This document shows positions 1 through 8,514 of a DNA stretch of 64,000 nucleotides, piece by piece; the stretch's first letter is position 1, and every line of letters starts with the position of its first letter. A program made the position numbers and the translations under genes. The stretch is from an uncultured Ectothiorhodospiraceae bacterium (lineage in GTDB: Bacteria; Pseudomonadota; Gammaproteobacteria; UBA6429; Thiohalophilaceae), in the NCBI GenBank assembly GCA_947259575.1, contig CAMYMU010000047.1:1-64000 (forward strand), written 5' to 3'. Below the pieces are notes generated by a model that ran no database searches, had not been told where the DNA came from, and saw only the letters and a program-made list of their open reading frames with translations.

Positions 1-465
1 ATGGGCAATATATGTCGTTCACCCACCGCAGAAGGGGTTTTCCGTCATGTGGTCGAAAATTCCGATCTTTGTGACCTGATTCAGACAGACTCCGCGGGCA
101 CACATGCCTATCATGTTGGCGAGCCACCGGATAAGCGTGCCCAGGCAACGGCACATTCGCGCGGTATTGATATAAGTGACTTAAGAGCACGCCGGGTTAG
201 CCATGATGATTTCGAGAAATTCGATTACATTATTGCCATGGATAACGATAATTTAGCAGGTCTGCTAAACGAGTGCCCTGAACACCACAGAGAAAAAGTA
301 GAACTTTTTCTGTCTTATGCAAATGATCTTAGTGAGACCGAAGTTCCCGATCCCTATTATGGTGGTGAGCGCGGATTTACACACGTGTTCGATCTGGTCG
401 AGTCTGCATCGAATGGACTACTTGCTGAAATTAATGAGCGTTTGACTTCAAAAAATAAGGCTTGA
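1..465 (+). CDS. Low-molecular-weight protein-tyrosine phosphatase, 5' truncated by window edge
   Basis: The visible 154 residues begin inside the family's phosphate-binding loop. The first residues, MGNICRS, follow the C-x-G-N-x-C-R-S signature, so the nucleophilic cysteine and about seven preceding residues lie just outside the window. The general-acid aspartate is visible as DPYYGG near residue 117. Members dephosphorylate phosphotyrosine, for example on bacterial tyrosine kinases, in the cytoplasm; low-molecular-weight arsenate reductases share the fold. The apparent ATG at base 1 is internal and not the real start. It converges with the FliL-like gene across only 9 bases. Confidence 0.9.
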   Translation: MGNICRSPTAEGVFRHVVENSDLCDLIQTDSAGTHAYHVGEPPDKRAQATAHSRGIDISDLRARRVSHDDFEKFDYIIAMDNDNLAGLLNECPEHHREKVELFLSYANDLSETEVPDPYYGGERGFTHVFDLVESASNGLLAEINERLTSKNKA

Positions 466-474
466 TTATAAACC

Positions 475-879
475 TTATTGGATAATGAAACCGGTGAAAT
501 AGATTTCTTCGACGATGGGATCACCTATCTGTGCGGTAAGAAACTCCTGAATTTCCTTTAGAGTGACTTCCCTTAATTTTTGCTTTCCTTTAACTGATCT
601 GATCCCACTAGCTGTTTGCTCGCTAAGCACCAACATGACAGTGTGTTGAATTGCGGGTAAATGTGAATACAGATGTTGCTTTAATTCCTCATTTTTTACT
701 TTGAACTGGGCATTAACTTGTAAGAATGCCGCACCACCTTCATTGGTGATATTGACGACAAAGGGTGTGGCAATTTCGAAGTAAGGTGTGCCACCACTAC
801 TACCGGCAGAAAAAGCAGTAGGTGTTAGTGTGACACTTGAAAGAGCCAGTAAGCTGAAAATGTAAAAAAGTCGTTGCAT
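475..879 (-). CDS. FliL-like secreted protein outside a flagellar operon
   Basis: A 134-residue protein with an N-terminal hydrophobic segment that looks like a signal peptide (cleavage plausible after TAFSA near residue 25). A FliL-type domain follows: a strand block ATPFVVNI, an FLQVNAQFKV segment, and a C-terminal EIYFTGFIIQ. Canonical FliL is a single-pass membrane protein that supports the stator in the flagellar basal body. This copy sits between a phosphatase and rne with no flagellar gene in view, so it is probably a paralogue with a periplasmic role. Whether the N-terminus is cleaved or retained as an anchor cannot be told from sequence. Confidence 0.75.
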   Translation of the reverse strand: MQRLFYIFSLLALSSVTLTPTAFSAGSSGGTPYFEIATPFVVNITNEGGAAFLQVNAQFKVKNEELKQHLYSHLPAIQHTVMLVLSEQTASGIRSVKGKQKLREVTLKEIQEFLTAQIGDPIVEEIYFTGFIIQ

Positions 880-952
880 CGGATACCTGGTATTAATGAC
901 TACTTAATACCAGATATCGGATCAGGGGTGATTTTCTTTACCCTATTCGAGA

Positions 953-3547
953 CTAATCGGCTGATGAATCTTTGGGGGCAGCTGCCGGGCCAGTGCTGGC
1001 TGGTGCGGCAGGTGATGATTTGGTTTCAACTTGCACAAGCTTGGCAGCGGCAGATGCTGCTGCGGGTTTTGACGATTCGCTGGGTGTACTGGCTGCCTGT
1101 TGAACTGGAGCAGGGGCAGAATCACGTTTTGTTTCAGTACTGGCCGAAGCCGTTTTAACTGCATCGGGCTTGGTCTGAACTGATTGCACAGGCGAAGCGG
1201 CTGAAGCTGGCTTGGCTTCAACCGGTGTTGGTGCACTTGTTGATGTGTTGGCCGCTGCTGCCGGGGCCGGCTTATTGTTTTGGCTAGTATTTTCGCTGAC
1301 TTTTTCGCCAACTTTTTCACTGGGCCCCTGACTAGTCTGGGACTTATTGCTATCACCTTGATTCTCTGATTGAGCCTGTGACTTGTTCTCTGCCGAATTT
1401 GGGTTCGCATTCTGATTATCACGGTTAGCGCCTCGACGACGTCTGCCTCCGCGACGGCCGCGACGTTTGCTCTGGCCCTGACCAGCCGCTGGTTTGGCTG
1501 TAGCATCTGCTGCAGGTGCATTTTGAGCTGCTTGTTGCGGCTGTTGTTGATCCTGTTGCGACTGGCGCTGACTTTGTTGTTGAGCTTGGCGCTCTTGAGC
1601 TTGTTTTTGCTGCGGTGCTTGTCTTTGGCCTTGGCGCTCTTGAGCTTGTTTTTGGCCTTGGCGATTTTGATTACGGTTTTGCTGACGAGCTTGTCCTTTA
1701 TTGCCACCAGCTTGCTGACGGCTATCACTACGCTGATCGCTTTGCTGGCGTCGACCTTGTTGTTGCCCCTTACCTTGACGACGTTGCGAAGGTTTGCGAT
1801 TACGCTGTTGCTGACCGCGGTTTTGTGGGCGGCGCTGTTGACTGGGTTTCTTCTTTGCAGGTTGTCCGGTGCCAAACAATGCACGCCATAAACGTACGAA
1901 GATACCCGGGCCTTGCACAGGTGTTGGAGCAGGGCGCGGCGCGGCGGGCATTACTGATTTAATTGCGGGTTGCTCAGGAGCTGTTACCGGAGCGGCTGGG
2001 CCTGACTCGATCTCTGTTTCAGTCTGGGTCACCATCTCGAAGCTGCTTTGTTTTTCTAGCTCAGGGGTCATATCGTTTTCACGAACACGAACAACCTCAA
2101 AGTGGGGTGTCTCTAACTGCAGGTTTGGTACAAGAATAATTTTGGCTTTATGGCGCTGCTGGATCTCTTCGATAGTGGTGCGTTTTTCGTTCAACAAAAA
2201 TGTTGCCGCATCAACAGGGACCTGAGCAATAACACGTGATGTGTTTTCTTTCATGGCCTCTTCTTCAACCAGGCGCAGGATTGAAAGCGCTAATGATTCA
2301 ATACCACGAATGGTGCCATGACCATCACAACGTGGGCAGACAATCTGACTCGATTCACCAAGTGAAGGACGGATGCGCTGGCGTGACATTTCCAATAAAC
2401 CAAAGCGCGAGATGCGTCCGACCTGGACACGAGCACGATCAAGCTTAAGTGCCTCACGTAAACGATTTTCAACTTCACGTTGATTGCGGGCAGGGGTCAT
2501 ATCGATAAAGTCGATAACAATCAAACCACCAATATCACGCAGACGCATTTGGCGAGCCACTTCGTCGGCGGCTTCCAGATTGGCCATCAAGGCAGTTTCT
2601 TCGATATCACTACCTTTGGTTGCGCGCGCAGAGTTAACATCGATTGAAATAAGTGCCTCAGTGGGATCAATAACGATAGCACCACCCGATGGCAGGCGAA
2701 CCTCTCGCTGGAAAGCGGATTCAATCTGAGTTTCGATTTGATAGCGAGTAAACAAAGGCACGTCATCGCTATATTGTTTAATACGATTAACGTTATGCGG
2801 CATGACTTGTTCCATGAAGTCTTTTGCCTGTTTATAAATGCTGGGCTCATCGATGATGATTTCATTTATGTCACCGCGGAAATAGTCGCGGATGGCACGA
2901 ACAACCAGGTTGCTTTCCTGGTAAATAAGGAACGGAGGCTCACGTTTTTCAGAGGCGTCGGAGATGGCCCGCCATAGGTTAATCAGGTAGTCCAGGTCCC
3001 ACTGTAATTCTTCACTGCTCTTGCCGACACCGGCTGTACGCAGAATCACCCCCATATCGGATGGGATTTCCAATGAGCTCATTGCATCACGGGCCTCTGA
3101 GCGGTCATCACCCTCAATACGGCGCGAGACACCGCCCGCTCTTGGATTATTGGGCATCAAGACCATGTAGCGGCCGGCTAGGGAGATAAAGGTGGTCAGT
3201 GCCGCGCCTTTATTGCCACGCTCTTCTTTACCAACCTGGACCACCACCTCGATACCTTCGTTTAGGACTTCCTTGATACTGATTTTGCCCTTGGACAAGT
3301 CAGTACCTTCTTTAAAGTACTGTCGAGATATTTCCTTTAGCGGTAAAAAGCCGTGGCGCTCAGCACCATAGTCGACAAATGCCGCTTCAAGGGAGGGTTC
3401 AATTCGGGTAATTCGGCCTTTGTAAATATTGGCCTTTTTGGATTCTCGGGTGGTAGTTTCGATATCGAGGTCATACAGACGTTGACCATCTACTAAAGCA
3501 ACACGCAACTCTTCCGGTTGAGTTGCGTTAAACAACATACGTTTCAT
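953..3547 (-). CDS. rne: Ribonuclease E
   Basis: An endoribonuclease that starts mRNA decay and processes rRNA/tRNA, and organises the degradosome at the membrane. The 864-residue product starts at the ATG at 3547 ([10 protein letters not shown]), matching the family start and preceded by AAGG nine bases upstream; an in-frame start at 3577 would add ten atypical residues. The S1 domain lies near residues 38-120, and the catalytic region contains [10 protein letters not shown] and VIDFIDM with the two metal-binding aspartates. The zinc-link motif CPRCDGHG is present. After about residue 510 the protein becomes a low-complexity, Gln/Arg- then Ala/Pro/Ser-rich scaffold. This repetitive tail creates large spurious ORFs in other frames. 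Confidence 0.96.
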   Translation of the reverse strand: MKRMLFNATQPEELRVALVDGQRLYDLDIETTTRESKKANIYKGRITRIEPSLEAAFVDYGAERHGFLPLKEISRQYFKEGTDLSKGKISIKEVLNEGIEVVVQVGKEERGNKGAALTTFISLAGRYMVLMPNNPRAGGVSRRIEGDDRSEARDAMSSLEIPSDMGVILRTAGVGKSSEELQWDLDYLINLWRAISDASEKREPPFLIYQESNLVVRAIRDYFRGDINEIIIDEPSIYKQAKDFMEQVMPHNVNRIKQYSDDVPLFTRYQIETQIESAFQREVRLPSGGAIVIDPTEALISIDVNSARATKGSDIEETALMANLEAADEVARQMRLRDIGGLIVIDFIDMTPARNQREVENRLREALKLDRARVQVGRISRFGLLEMSRQRIRPSLGESSQIVCPRCDGHGTIRGIESLALSILRLVEEEAMKENTSRVIAQVPVDAATFLLNEKRTTIEEIQQRHKAKIILVPNLQLETPHFEVVRVRENDMTPELEKQSSFEMVTQTETEIESGPAAPVTAPEQPAIKSVMPAAPRPAPTPVQGPGIFVRLWRALFGTGQPAKKKPSQQRRPQNRGQQQRNRKPSQRRQGKGQQQGRRQQSDQRSDSRQQAGGNKGQARQQNRNQNRQGQKQAQERQGQRQAPQQKQAQERQAQQQSQRQSQQDQQQPQQAAQNAPAADATAKPAAGQGQSKRRGRRGGRRRRGANRDNQNANPNSAENKSQAQSENQGDSNKSQTSQGPSEKVGEKVSENTSQNNKPAPAAAANTSTSAPTPVEAKPASAASPVQSVQTKPDAVKTASASTETKRDSAPAPVQQAASTPSESSKPAAASAAAKLVQVETKSSPAAPASTGPAAAPKDSSAD

Positions 3548-3981
3548 TTTAAAAAACCTTATACTAACGGCGCTCAACCACAGCCTAATGCAGTAGGTTC
3601 GCCAGACCAGTTCTGTTACACAACTCAGTTAATTTGTATGGTTGTGTCTAAATAAAGTAGGTCTGCTCATCATGATCCATATAGAATCCATGGGAGCGCA
3701 ATTTCACTTTTGTGTCATTCTGCCCCGAGTGTTTGTTAACATTCGATTCGGGGACGAGACACACCTTTTCCTTCAGACCACCTACGTATCGCTTTCTTAG
3801 CGTATCGTTTTTGGTATTTCACGCTAACGATGAGGTAAATGGCTCAAAACCTGTTTTGTTTCATGCCCCCAGGCTAAATAAGGGGACCGACTGGCCATGC
3901 CAGATAAGACTAAATATAACAGTCTAATGACATCCCAGCAATGGCAGTATAATAAGATTAGAATTTAAGCAGTTGAACCCC
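3548..3981 (-). promoter_or_regulatory. Long rne leader / rne-rluC divergent region with stem-loops
   Basis: This 434-base stretch separates rne and rluC and holds no convincing gene. It contains a two-tier stem-loop: TGTGTC (3711-3716) pairs with GACACA (3758-3763), and inside it CCCCGA (3723-3728) pairs with TCGGGG (3748-3753). A second hairpin pairs TTAGCGT (3797-3803) with ACGCTAA (3821-3827). In enterobacteria the rne 5' leader is long and structured and lets RNase E autoregulate its own mRNA. The arrangement here suggests the same, but this is inferred from position and pairing, not from a match to the enterobacterial sequence. Confidence 0.6.
3927..3953 (+). promoter_or_regulatory. Candidate promoter of the rluC operon
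   Basis: A perfect -10 hexamer TATAAT (3948-3953) is preceded by ATGACA (3927-3932), five of six matches to the -35 consensus, with a short 15-base spacer. It lies about 28 bases before the rluC start codon. The spacing is below optimum, so the -35 assignment is uncertain. Confidence 0.4.
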
Positions 3982-4929
3982 ATGAAAAATCAAGAACATA
4001 CGAAGGTCCAGTGGCTGACAGTTGATGCCGAGTACGCTGGTCAGCGGATCGACAATTACCTGCTACGTATCCTTAAGGGCGTGCCAAAGAGCATGGTCTA
4101 TCGCATATTGCGTAAGGGCGAAGTCAGAGTAAACAAGGGGCGTATCAAGCCCACATACCGGCTTAAGGCCGGTGATGAGCTTAGAATTCCCCCGATCAGA
4201 ATGTCGGCCGACTCCAATCCTGGCTCATCGGCAGCCGGTGAGAGGCTCGAATCCCGTATACTTTATGAGGATAAACGTATCATTATCCTGAACAAGCCAA
4301 GCGGTATTGCTGTCCACGGGGGCAGCGGAATCCAGTTTGGTGTGATCGAGAGCATGCGGAAATCGCGAACTGATCTTCACTACCTTGAGCTCGTACACCG
4401 GCTGGATCGTGATACATCAGGTTGCCTGGTGTTGGCCAAGAAAAGGAGTGCGCTTAGGCAACTGCATGAACTCTTGCGGGTCGGAAAAATTCAGAAGCGC
4501 TATCTGGCGCTGGTGCAAGGAAATTGGCAATACGGCACGAAGCGCATTGATGTACCACTACAAAAGCAGATACTCCGGTCCGGTGAGCGAGTCGTGCGGG
4601 TCAGTGAACACGGCAAGGCTGCGTCCAGTACCTTTCGTCCACTTGCTGTATCAAGCAAGGCAAGCCTGCTAGAAGTTGAAATCCACACTGGCCGGACCCA
4701 TCAAATCCGAGTACATGCGGCCCATACTGGCCACCCGATTGCGGGCGATGAAAAATATGGCGATGAGTCATTTAATCGCTATCTGGCGAGTCTCGGATTT
4801 AAGCGCTTATTCCTTCATGCCAGGGGGATTGCCTTTGAGCTCGAAGAGCCGCATGTCGATATCGCGGTTAATGCACCGCTGGACAAAAAATTTGAGGACG
4901 TACTCAGCAAGCTGAGTCTCACAGTATGA
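3982..4929 (+). CDS. rluC: 23S rRNA pseudouridine synthase RluC
   Basis: Converts uridines 955, 2504 and 2580 of 23S rRNA (E. coli numbering) to pseudouridine. An S4 RNA-binding domain covers about residues 18-72. The RluA-family catalytic motif HRLDRDTSG lies at 139-147, with the catalytic aspartate in HRLD, followed by a GRTHQIRVH motif typical of the family. I use the ATG at 3982 (315 residues); a TTG at 3973 would add three residues. No strong ribosome-binding site decides between them. Divergence from rne is the usual gammaproteobacterial arrangement. The stop overlaps the next start (ATGA). Confidence 0.92.
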   Translation: MKNQEHTKVQWLTVDAEYAGQRIDNYLLRILKGVPKSMVYRILRKGEVRVNKGRIKPTYRLKAGDELRIPPIRMSADSNPGSSAAGERLESRILYEDKRIIILNKPSGIAVHGGSGIQFGVIESMRKSRTDLHYLELVHRLDRDTSGCLVLAKKRSALRQLHELLRVGKIQKRYLALVQGNWQYGTKRIDVPLQKQILRSGERVVRVSEHGKAASSTFRPLAVSSKASLLEVEIHTGRTHQIRVHAAHTGHPIAGDEKYGDESFNRYLASLGFKRLFLHARGIAFELEEPHVDIAVNAPLDKKFEDVLSKLSLTV

Positions 4930-5603
4930 AATATTCAAAACAACTTCTGGTCTTTGATTGGGACGGGACACTCATGGATTCCCAGGCCAGAATCGTCAAT
5001 TGCTTACGAATCGCGATTGACAAAATCGGCAAGGAAAAACGAAGTGATGAGCAGTTAAGTAATGTTATCGGGCTAGGTTTTCGAGAGGCCCTCCTGTCAC
5101 TTTATCCCGATGACGATGACAGTTTTCACAAAGATCTGATTGACGTCTATCGTCACTATTTTCTCTCCGCAGATAAAACACCGAGTGTCTTGTTCGAAGG
5201 GGTGTTGGATATGTTGAAAAATCTAAATGATGAGGGATATTATTTGGCTATTGCCACTGGCAAAGGCCGACATGGCCTCGATATCGCCCTAAACGAAAGT
5301 GGTGCGGGGCATTTTTTTCACGCTAGCCGTTGTGCAGATGAAACACGCTCAAAACCCCATCCTCAAATGCTGGAAGAACTGATAGAGTACTTTGGCGTAG
5401 AGGCCGATCATACGTTAATGATCGGTGACACCGAGTATGATTTGGAGATGGCCAATAATGCAAATGTTCATGGTGTCGGTGTGAGCTACGGCGCACATGC
5501 AGAACAACGTATTTTAGACTGCAAGCCGATTGCTTGCGTGCGAAGTGCACAAGACTTACATTCGTGGCTAACGGATGCAATTTCTAACCAGGGACATAAC
5601 TAA
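4926..5603 (+). CDS. HAD-family phosphatase, phosphoglycolate-phosphatase-like
   Basis: A 225-residue HAD subfamily IA hydrolase. Motif I is DWDGTLMD near residue 10, motif II lies in the TGKGRHGL segment near 117, and the motif IV acid cluster is GDTEYDLEMA near 167. A helical cap follows motif I. It overlaps rluC by four bases, a pairing common in gammaproteobacteria, so the two are probably translationally coupled. The real substrate is unknown; phosphoglycolate is only the family label, and adjacency to rluC does not reveal it. Confidence 0.85.
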   Translation: MKYSKQLLVFDWDGTLMDSQARIVNCLRIAIDKIGKEKRSDEQLSNVIGLGFREALLSLYPDDDDSFHKDLIDVYRHYFLSADKTPSVLFEGVLDMLKNLNDEGYYLAIATGKGRHGLDIALNESGAGHFFHASRCADETRSKPHPQMLEELIEYFGVEADHTLMIGDTEYDLEMANNANVHGVGVSYGAHAEQRILDCKPIACVRSAQDLHSWLTDAISNQGHN

Positions 5604-5615
5604 ACGGAAATCAAT

Positions 5616-6584
5616 ATGACTGATCAAGTGAATAACACAGGTAAAGACGATCCTAAATGGCAGCAAGATGTACTGACCAAGCTGCTGTTTTCTTCTCTTG
5701 AAGAGCAGAAGAGAACGCGGCTCTATAGCAATATTTTTAAAGGTATCTTTGCCGGTTACCTTATTATTCTTTTGCTGATTATGTTGCTCCCCAGTGCTAC
5801 TAAAGATGCAATACCAAAGGGCGACCATACAGCGCTAATCGAAATTAATGGTGTTATCGCCGCTAACGCTGAGGCCAGCGCCGATAATATTGTTACTGGA
5901 CTACGTGAGGCATTTGAAAACGAAGATGCGAAGGGTGTCATCTTAAGAATTAATAGTCCTGGCGGTAGCCCAGTTCAATCTGGTTATATCAATGATGAGA
6001 TCCAACGTCTCAAAAAACTTCACCCGGATAAAAAAGTCTATGCGGTGATTACCGATCTATGTGCCTCGGGTGGTTATTACATTGCTGCAGCGGCCGATGA
6101 AATCTATGCCGACAAGGCCAGCGTGGTAGGCTCGATAGGCGTCGTGATGAATGGCTTTGGTTTTGTGGATGCAATGGAAAAGCTTGGTGTTGAACGACGA
6201 TTATATACAGCGGGTGAGAACAAAGGTTTTCTCGATCCCTTTTCACCTCAAAAGCAAGGTGAGATTGATCATGTAGAAACATTGTTGCTGCAAATTCATC
6301 AACAGTTTATTGATGTTGTTAAAACGGGAAGGGGCGACAAAATTAAAGACGACAAGAAATTATTCAGTGGTCTAATCTGGACGGGTGAAGAAGCAATAAA
6401 GCTTGGTCTGGTAGATGCTATCGGTAGCAGCAGTCATGTGGCCCGCGAAATTATTAAGGCAGAAGAGATCGTCGATTACACGCCCAAACCTTCTTATCTT
6501 GAGCAATTGGCAGATCGCCTTGGGGTAGCCGCGGCCAGCACGCTGGCTGAGTCCTTCCAGAGCAACAATATCTTGATGCGTTAA
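5616..6584 (+). CDS. sppA: Signal peptide peptidase SppA (S49 family, short form)
   Basis: An inner-membrane serine protease that degrades signal peptides left after secretion. The 322-residue product has one transmembrane segment at about 40-58. The catalytic serine is Ser151 in CASGGYYIAAAA, and the paired lysine is Lys203 in AGENKGFLDPF, which forms the Ser-Lys dyad of the short bacterial form. A dimer-interface segment NSPGGSP lies at 113-119. It is twelve bases downstream of the HAD gene and probably closes the rluC operon, because a strong hairpin follows. Confidence 0.92.
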   Translation: MTDQVNNTGKDDPKWQQDVLTKLLFSSLEEQKRTRLYSNIFKGIFAGYLIILLLIMLLPSATKDAIPKGDHTALIEINGVIAANAEASADNIVTGLREAFENEDAKGVILRINSPGGSPVQSGYINDEIQRLKKLHPDKKVYAVITDLCASGGYYIAAAADEIYADKASVVGSIGVVMNGFGFVDAMEKLGVERRLYTAGENKGFLDPFSPQKQGEIDHVETLLLQIHQQFIDVVKTGRGDKIKDDKKLFSGLIWTGEEAIKLGLVDAIGSSSHVAREIIKAEEIVDYTPKPSYLEQLADRLGVAAASTLAESFQSNNILMR

Positions 6585-6596
6585 GTGATAAAGAAT

Positions 6597-6620
6597 TCTG
6601 CCTCCGTAACGGGAGGCAGA
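6597..6620 (+). terminator. Strong hairpin after sppA, possible terminator
   Basis: Nine-base perfect stem TCTGCCTCC / GGAGGCAGA with a six-base loop, twelve bases after the sppA stop. Only a weak T-rich stretch follows (ending CTGCTTTT), so intrinsic termination may be partial. A TATAAT box at 6649-6654 just downstream could serve the next gene. Confidence 0.45.
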
Positions 6621-6689
6621 CTATTCTGCTTTTACCCGCAGAGTTCGGTATAATCTCGTTTTTAATCTATCTGATGTAAGCCCATTTCC

Positions 6690-7820
6690 ATGCAACTTTC
6701 ACAGCAAGACAGTCTTCGCCTGAACGTACTTTTGAATCAAGCAGTCGAAGCGATCCGAATCGATGACGGCAAAATGATCGTTTATGGCTTAACCAAAAAA
6801 GGTGAAGCCAAAATTCAATTAAGTCCAAACTGCAAAGACGAAAAATATGTAAAGCAGGTTAAAGAGATGATCTCTAGCCACGTGCTCGGTTCACCCGGTG
6901 GTTACCCGGTATTCTTGAAACGCTGGACACGCATGGGGCAGGCCCGTTCTGAGAGTCTCGAAAACCTGCTCAAACTAGGTGAGCCAGAGGCCGTCGTTGC
7001 AGTGGTCGGTGCCGAAGGTATTACGGATGAAATTGCGCGTCGTGCCTGGTGGGTGATGCCCAACGCTGAAAATGCAAGACGCATGTTGGCAAGAAATGAA
7101 GTTGCGCAAGGTGAGATGGGCAAAGTACTTGCTGAATTCCTGCTAGAGTTTCTGCCGTTTGAAGAAGAACCACGTAATGTCATTGAGTCCGTTCGTCTCG
7201 TTTTGCAACCGGGGTTAACCGAGACACCCGCCCAGGAAAAATTATGGAAAATAGGGCAGCGTAAAAACGCCTTTCTTGTGGGATTTTTAAAATCAGATTT
7301 AGCGATTGTTCCGCAAGCTGTCTCTGAACACCCGGGCCTGGCTAACTGGCGCAAGCAATTAACTGCCCTTGCTGAGAATAACAATCGACTGGCTCAGTTC
7401 CTGCTTCTTATACTCTCGCAATCCGGTCAGGCCTGGCTCAAAACGGCAGAGCAAGTTCTCAAAAAACCGGTTAACCAGGATGTGGTGGTGGCTCTATTTG
7501 AGGCGATCGAAAGTTATTTCTTGAATATACGTCCGCATGCTGAAAAACGAAGGGATATCGAATATATTCTTAGCGAAGCAGAAACTTCGTGTGCAACACC
7601 TGAGAGCTCAATATTTTGTGATGAGATCACTGCGCTCAAGGCTGAAATACCAGATATTGTCTCGCTGGTTCCAAGTCTGCTGGTCCTTTCTTGCGTTGGT
7701 GAACAACTGGCGGCGCCTATTTTTGCAACAACGGATGCAGTGGGAACTGTGATGCGCCGTAAGCTCGAACCAATCTCAAAGCCACTCACCGAGCATTTGA
7801 ATATACTACTCGGAAAATAA
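6690..7820 (+). CDS. dsrS: DsrS-like sulfur-oxidation-associated protein
   Basis: A 376-residue soluble protein that I recognise as resembling DsrS, a protein of unknown biochemical role found in bacteria that use the reverse dissimilatory sulfite reductase pathway. Recognisable stretches are the N-terminal RLNVLLNQAVEAIRID, HVLGSPGGYPV..RWTRMGQ near residues 63-85, ARRAWWVMPNAENARRML near 120, and LLEFLPFEEEP near 155. It has no signal peptide or membrane segment. No other dsr genes lie in the window; in Allochromatium dsrS is at the end of the dsr cluster. The match is from memory of the family and should be confirmed by a profile search. Confidence 0.7.
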   Translation: MQLSQQDSLRLNVLLNQAVEAIRIDDGKMIVYGLTKKGEAKIQLSPNCKDEKYVKQVKEMISSHVLGSPGGYPVFLKRWTRMGQARSESLENLLKLGEPEAVVAVVGAEGITDEIARRAWWVMPNAENARRMLARNEVAQGEMGKVLAEFLLEFLPFEEEPRNVIESVRLVLQPGLTETPAQEKLWKIGQRKNAFLVGFLKSDLAIVPQAVSEHPGLANWRKQLTALAENNNRLAQFLLLILSQSGQAWLKTAEQVLKKPVNQDVVVALFEAIESYFLNIRPHAEKRRDIEYILSEAETSCATPESSIFCDEITALKAEIPDIVSLVPSLLVLSCVGEQLAAPIFATTDAVGTVMRRKLEPISKPLTEHLNILLGK

Positions 7821-7826
7821 ATCTGC

Positions 7827-8366
7827 ATGAGCCTGCAATTTACATCCATCTCATTATCAATGACGGTGGTCGTGCCTGAAGCTGCATTAGAACAACATAT
7901 TGCCGCATCACCTTCTATCGTAACGGATGAGATTGTCGCGGCAGTAAAAGATTACGAAAAAACACATAAACTCGGTTATTTTCCTGCCATCGACTTCTAT
8001 ATCAATAACAATGGAATAGATCCCGATCTACTGGATGCAATGCAAAGTATCTCCTGGGTCGTCACCAATATGGTTCGTAATGAAATACGAATAAAAATGC
8101 GCCCCGTCTTTTCCAACCTAAAATTCGAAACAATCAAGTCGCTTGCACAAACCTTGCCCCCTGTGCGCATCAATGACGAAAATCTCACACAAAAATTAAT
8201 GGAACATTTCAATACCACTACAGTCAAAGTCAACTTAACAGCAACCATGATTCAAAAATTTATTGATAAAGAGGCTGCGGAAAAATTAGCTAAAAACCTT
8301 GCCTATCAATGGCTTAAAGGATCATTTGAAACGGTGACTGTAAATAGCAGCAAAGCCTTGGATTAA
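7827..8366 (+). CDS. Unknown protein encoded directly after the DsrS-like gene
   Basis: I do not recognise this 179-residue protein. It begins six bases after the DsrS-like stop, so it is very probably cotranscribed. It has no signal peptide or transmembrane segment and seems mainly helical, with a hydrophobic patch AMQSISWVVTNMV near residues 71-83. Co-location is the only clue to function: it may serve the same sulfur-linked process. Confidence 0.75.
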   Translation: MSLQFTSISLSMTVVVPEAALEQHIAASPSIVTDEIVAAVKDYEKTHKLGYFPAIDFYINNNGIDPDLLDAMQSISWVVTNMVRNEIRIKMRPVFSNLKFETIKSLAQTLPPVRINDENLTQKLMEHFNTTTVKVNLTATMIQKFIDKEAAEKLAKNLAYQWLKGSFETVTVNSSKALD

Positions 8367-8400
8367 TAGACACAGTATTTTTATGACATTGTGACGCGAT

Positions 8401-8430
8401 TTGTGCTTTCAAAATAGAACGCGTTAGAAT
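8401..8430 (+). promoter_or_regulatory. Candidate promoter upstream of egtB
   Basis: TTGTGC (8401-8406) and TAGAAT (8425-8430) are separated by 18 bases and lie about 85 bases before egtB, after the preceding gene ends. Both boxes are imperfect; this is only the best visible candidate. Confidence 0.3.
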
Positions 8431-8514
8431 AATTGTTTATGTAGTAGTGAATTAAGTGGTTAGGAAGACGCTCACAGGTGCTGGCAGGTCAATTTGTAAA
8501 GGATGTCTTGATTT

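Noticed and set aside
874-1158. 94-codon plus-strand ORF over rne 3' end
   Set aside because: Antisense to rne and the FliL gene start, no motif.
943-1884. Long alternative frames over the rne 3' half (both strands)
   Set aside because: They lie in the low-complexity Gln/Arg- and Ala/Pro-rich tail of RNase E; composition, not coding, makes them open. No ribosome-binding sites or homologous motifs.
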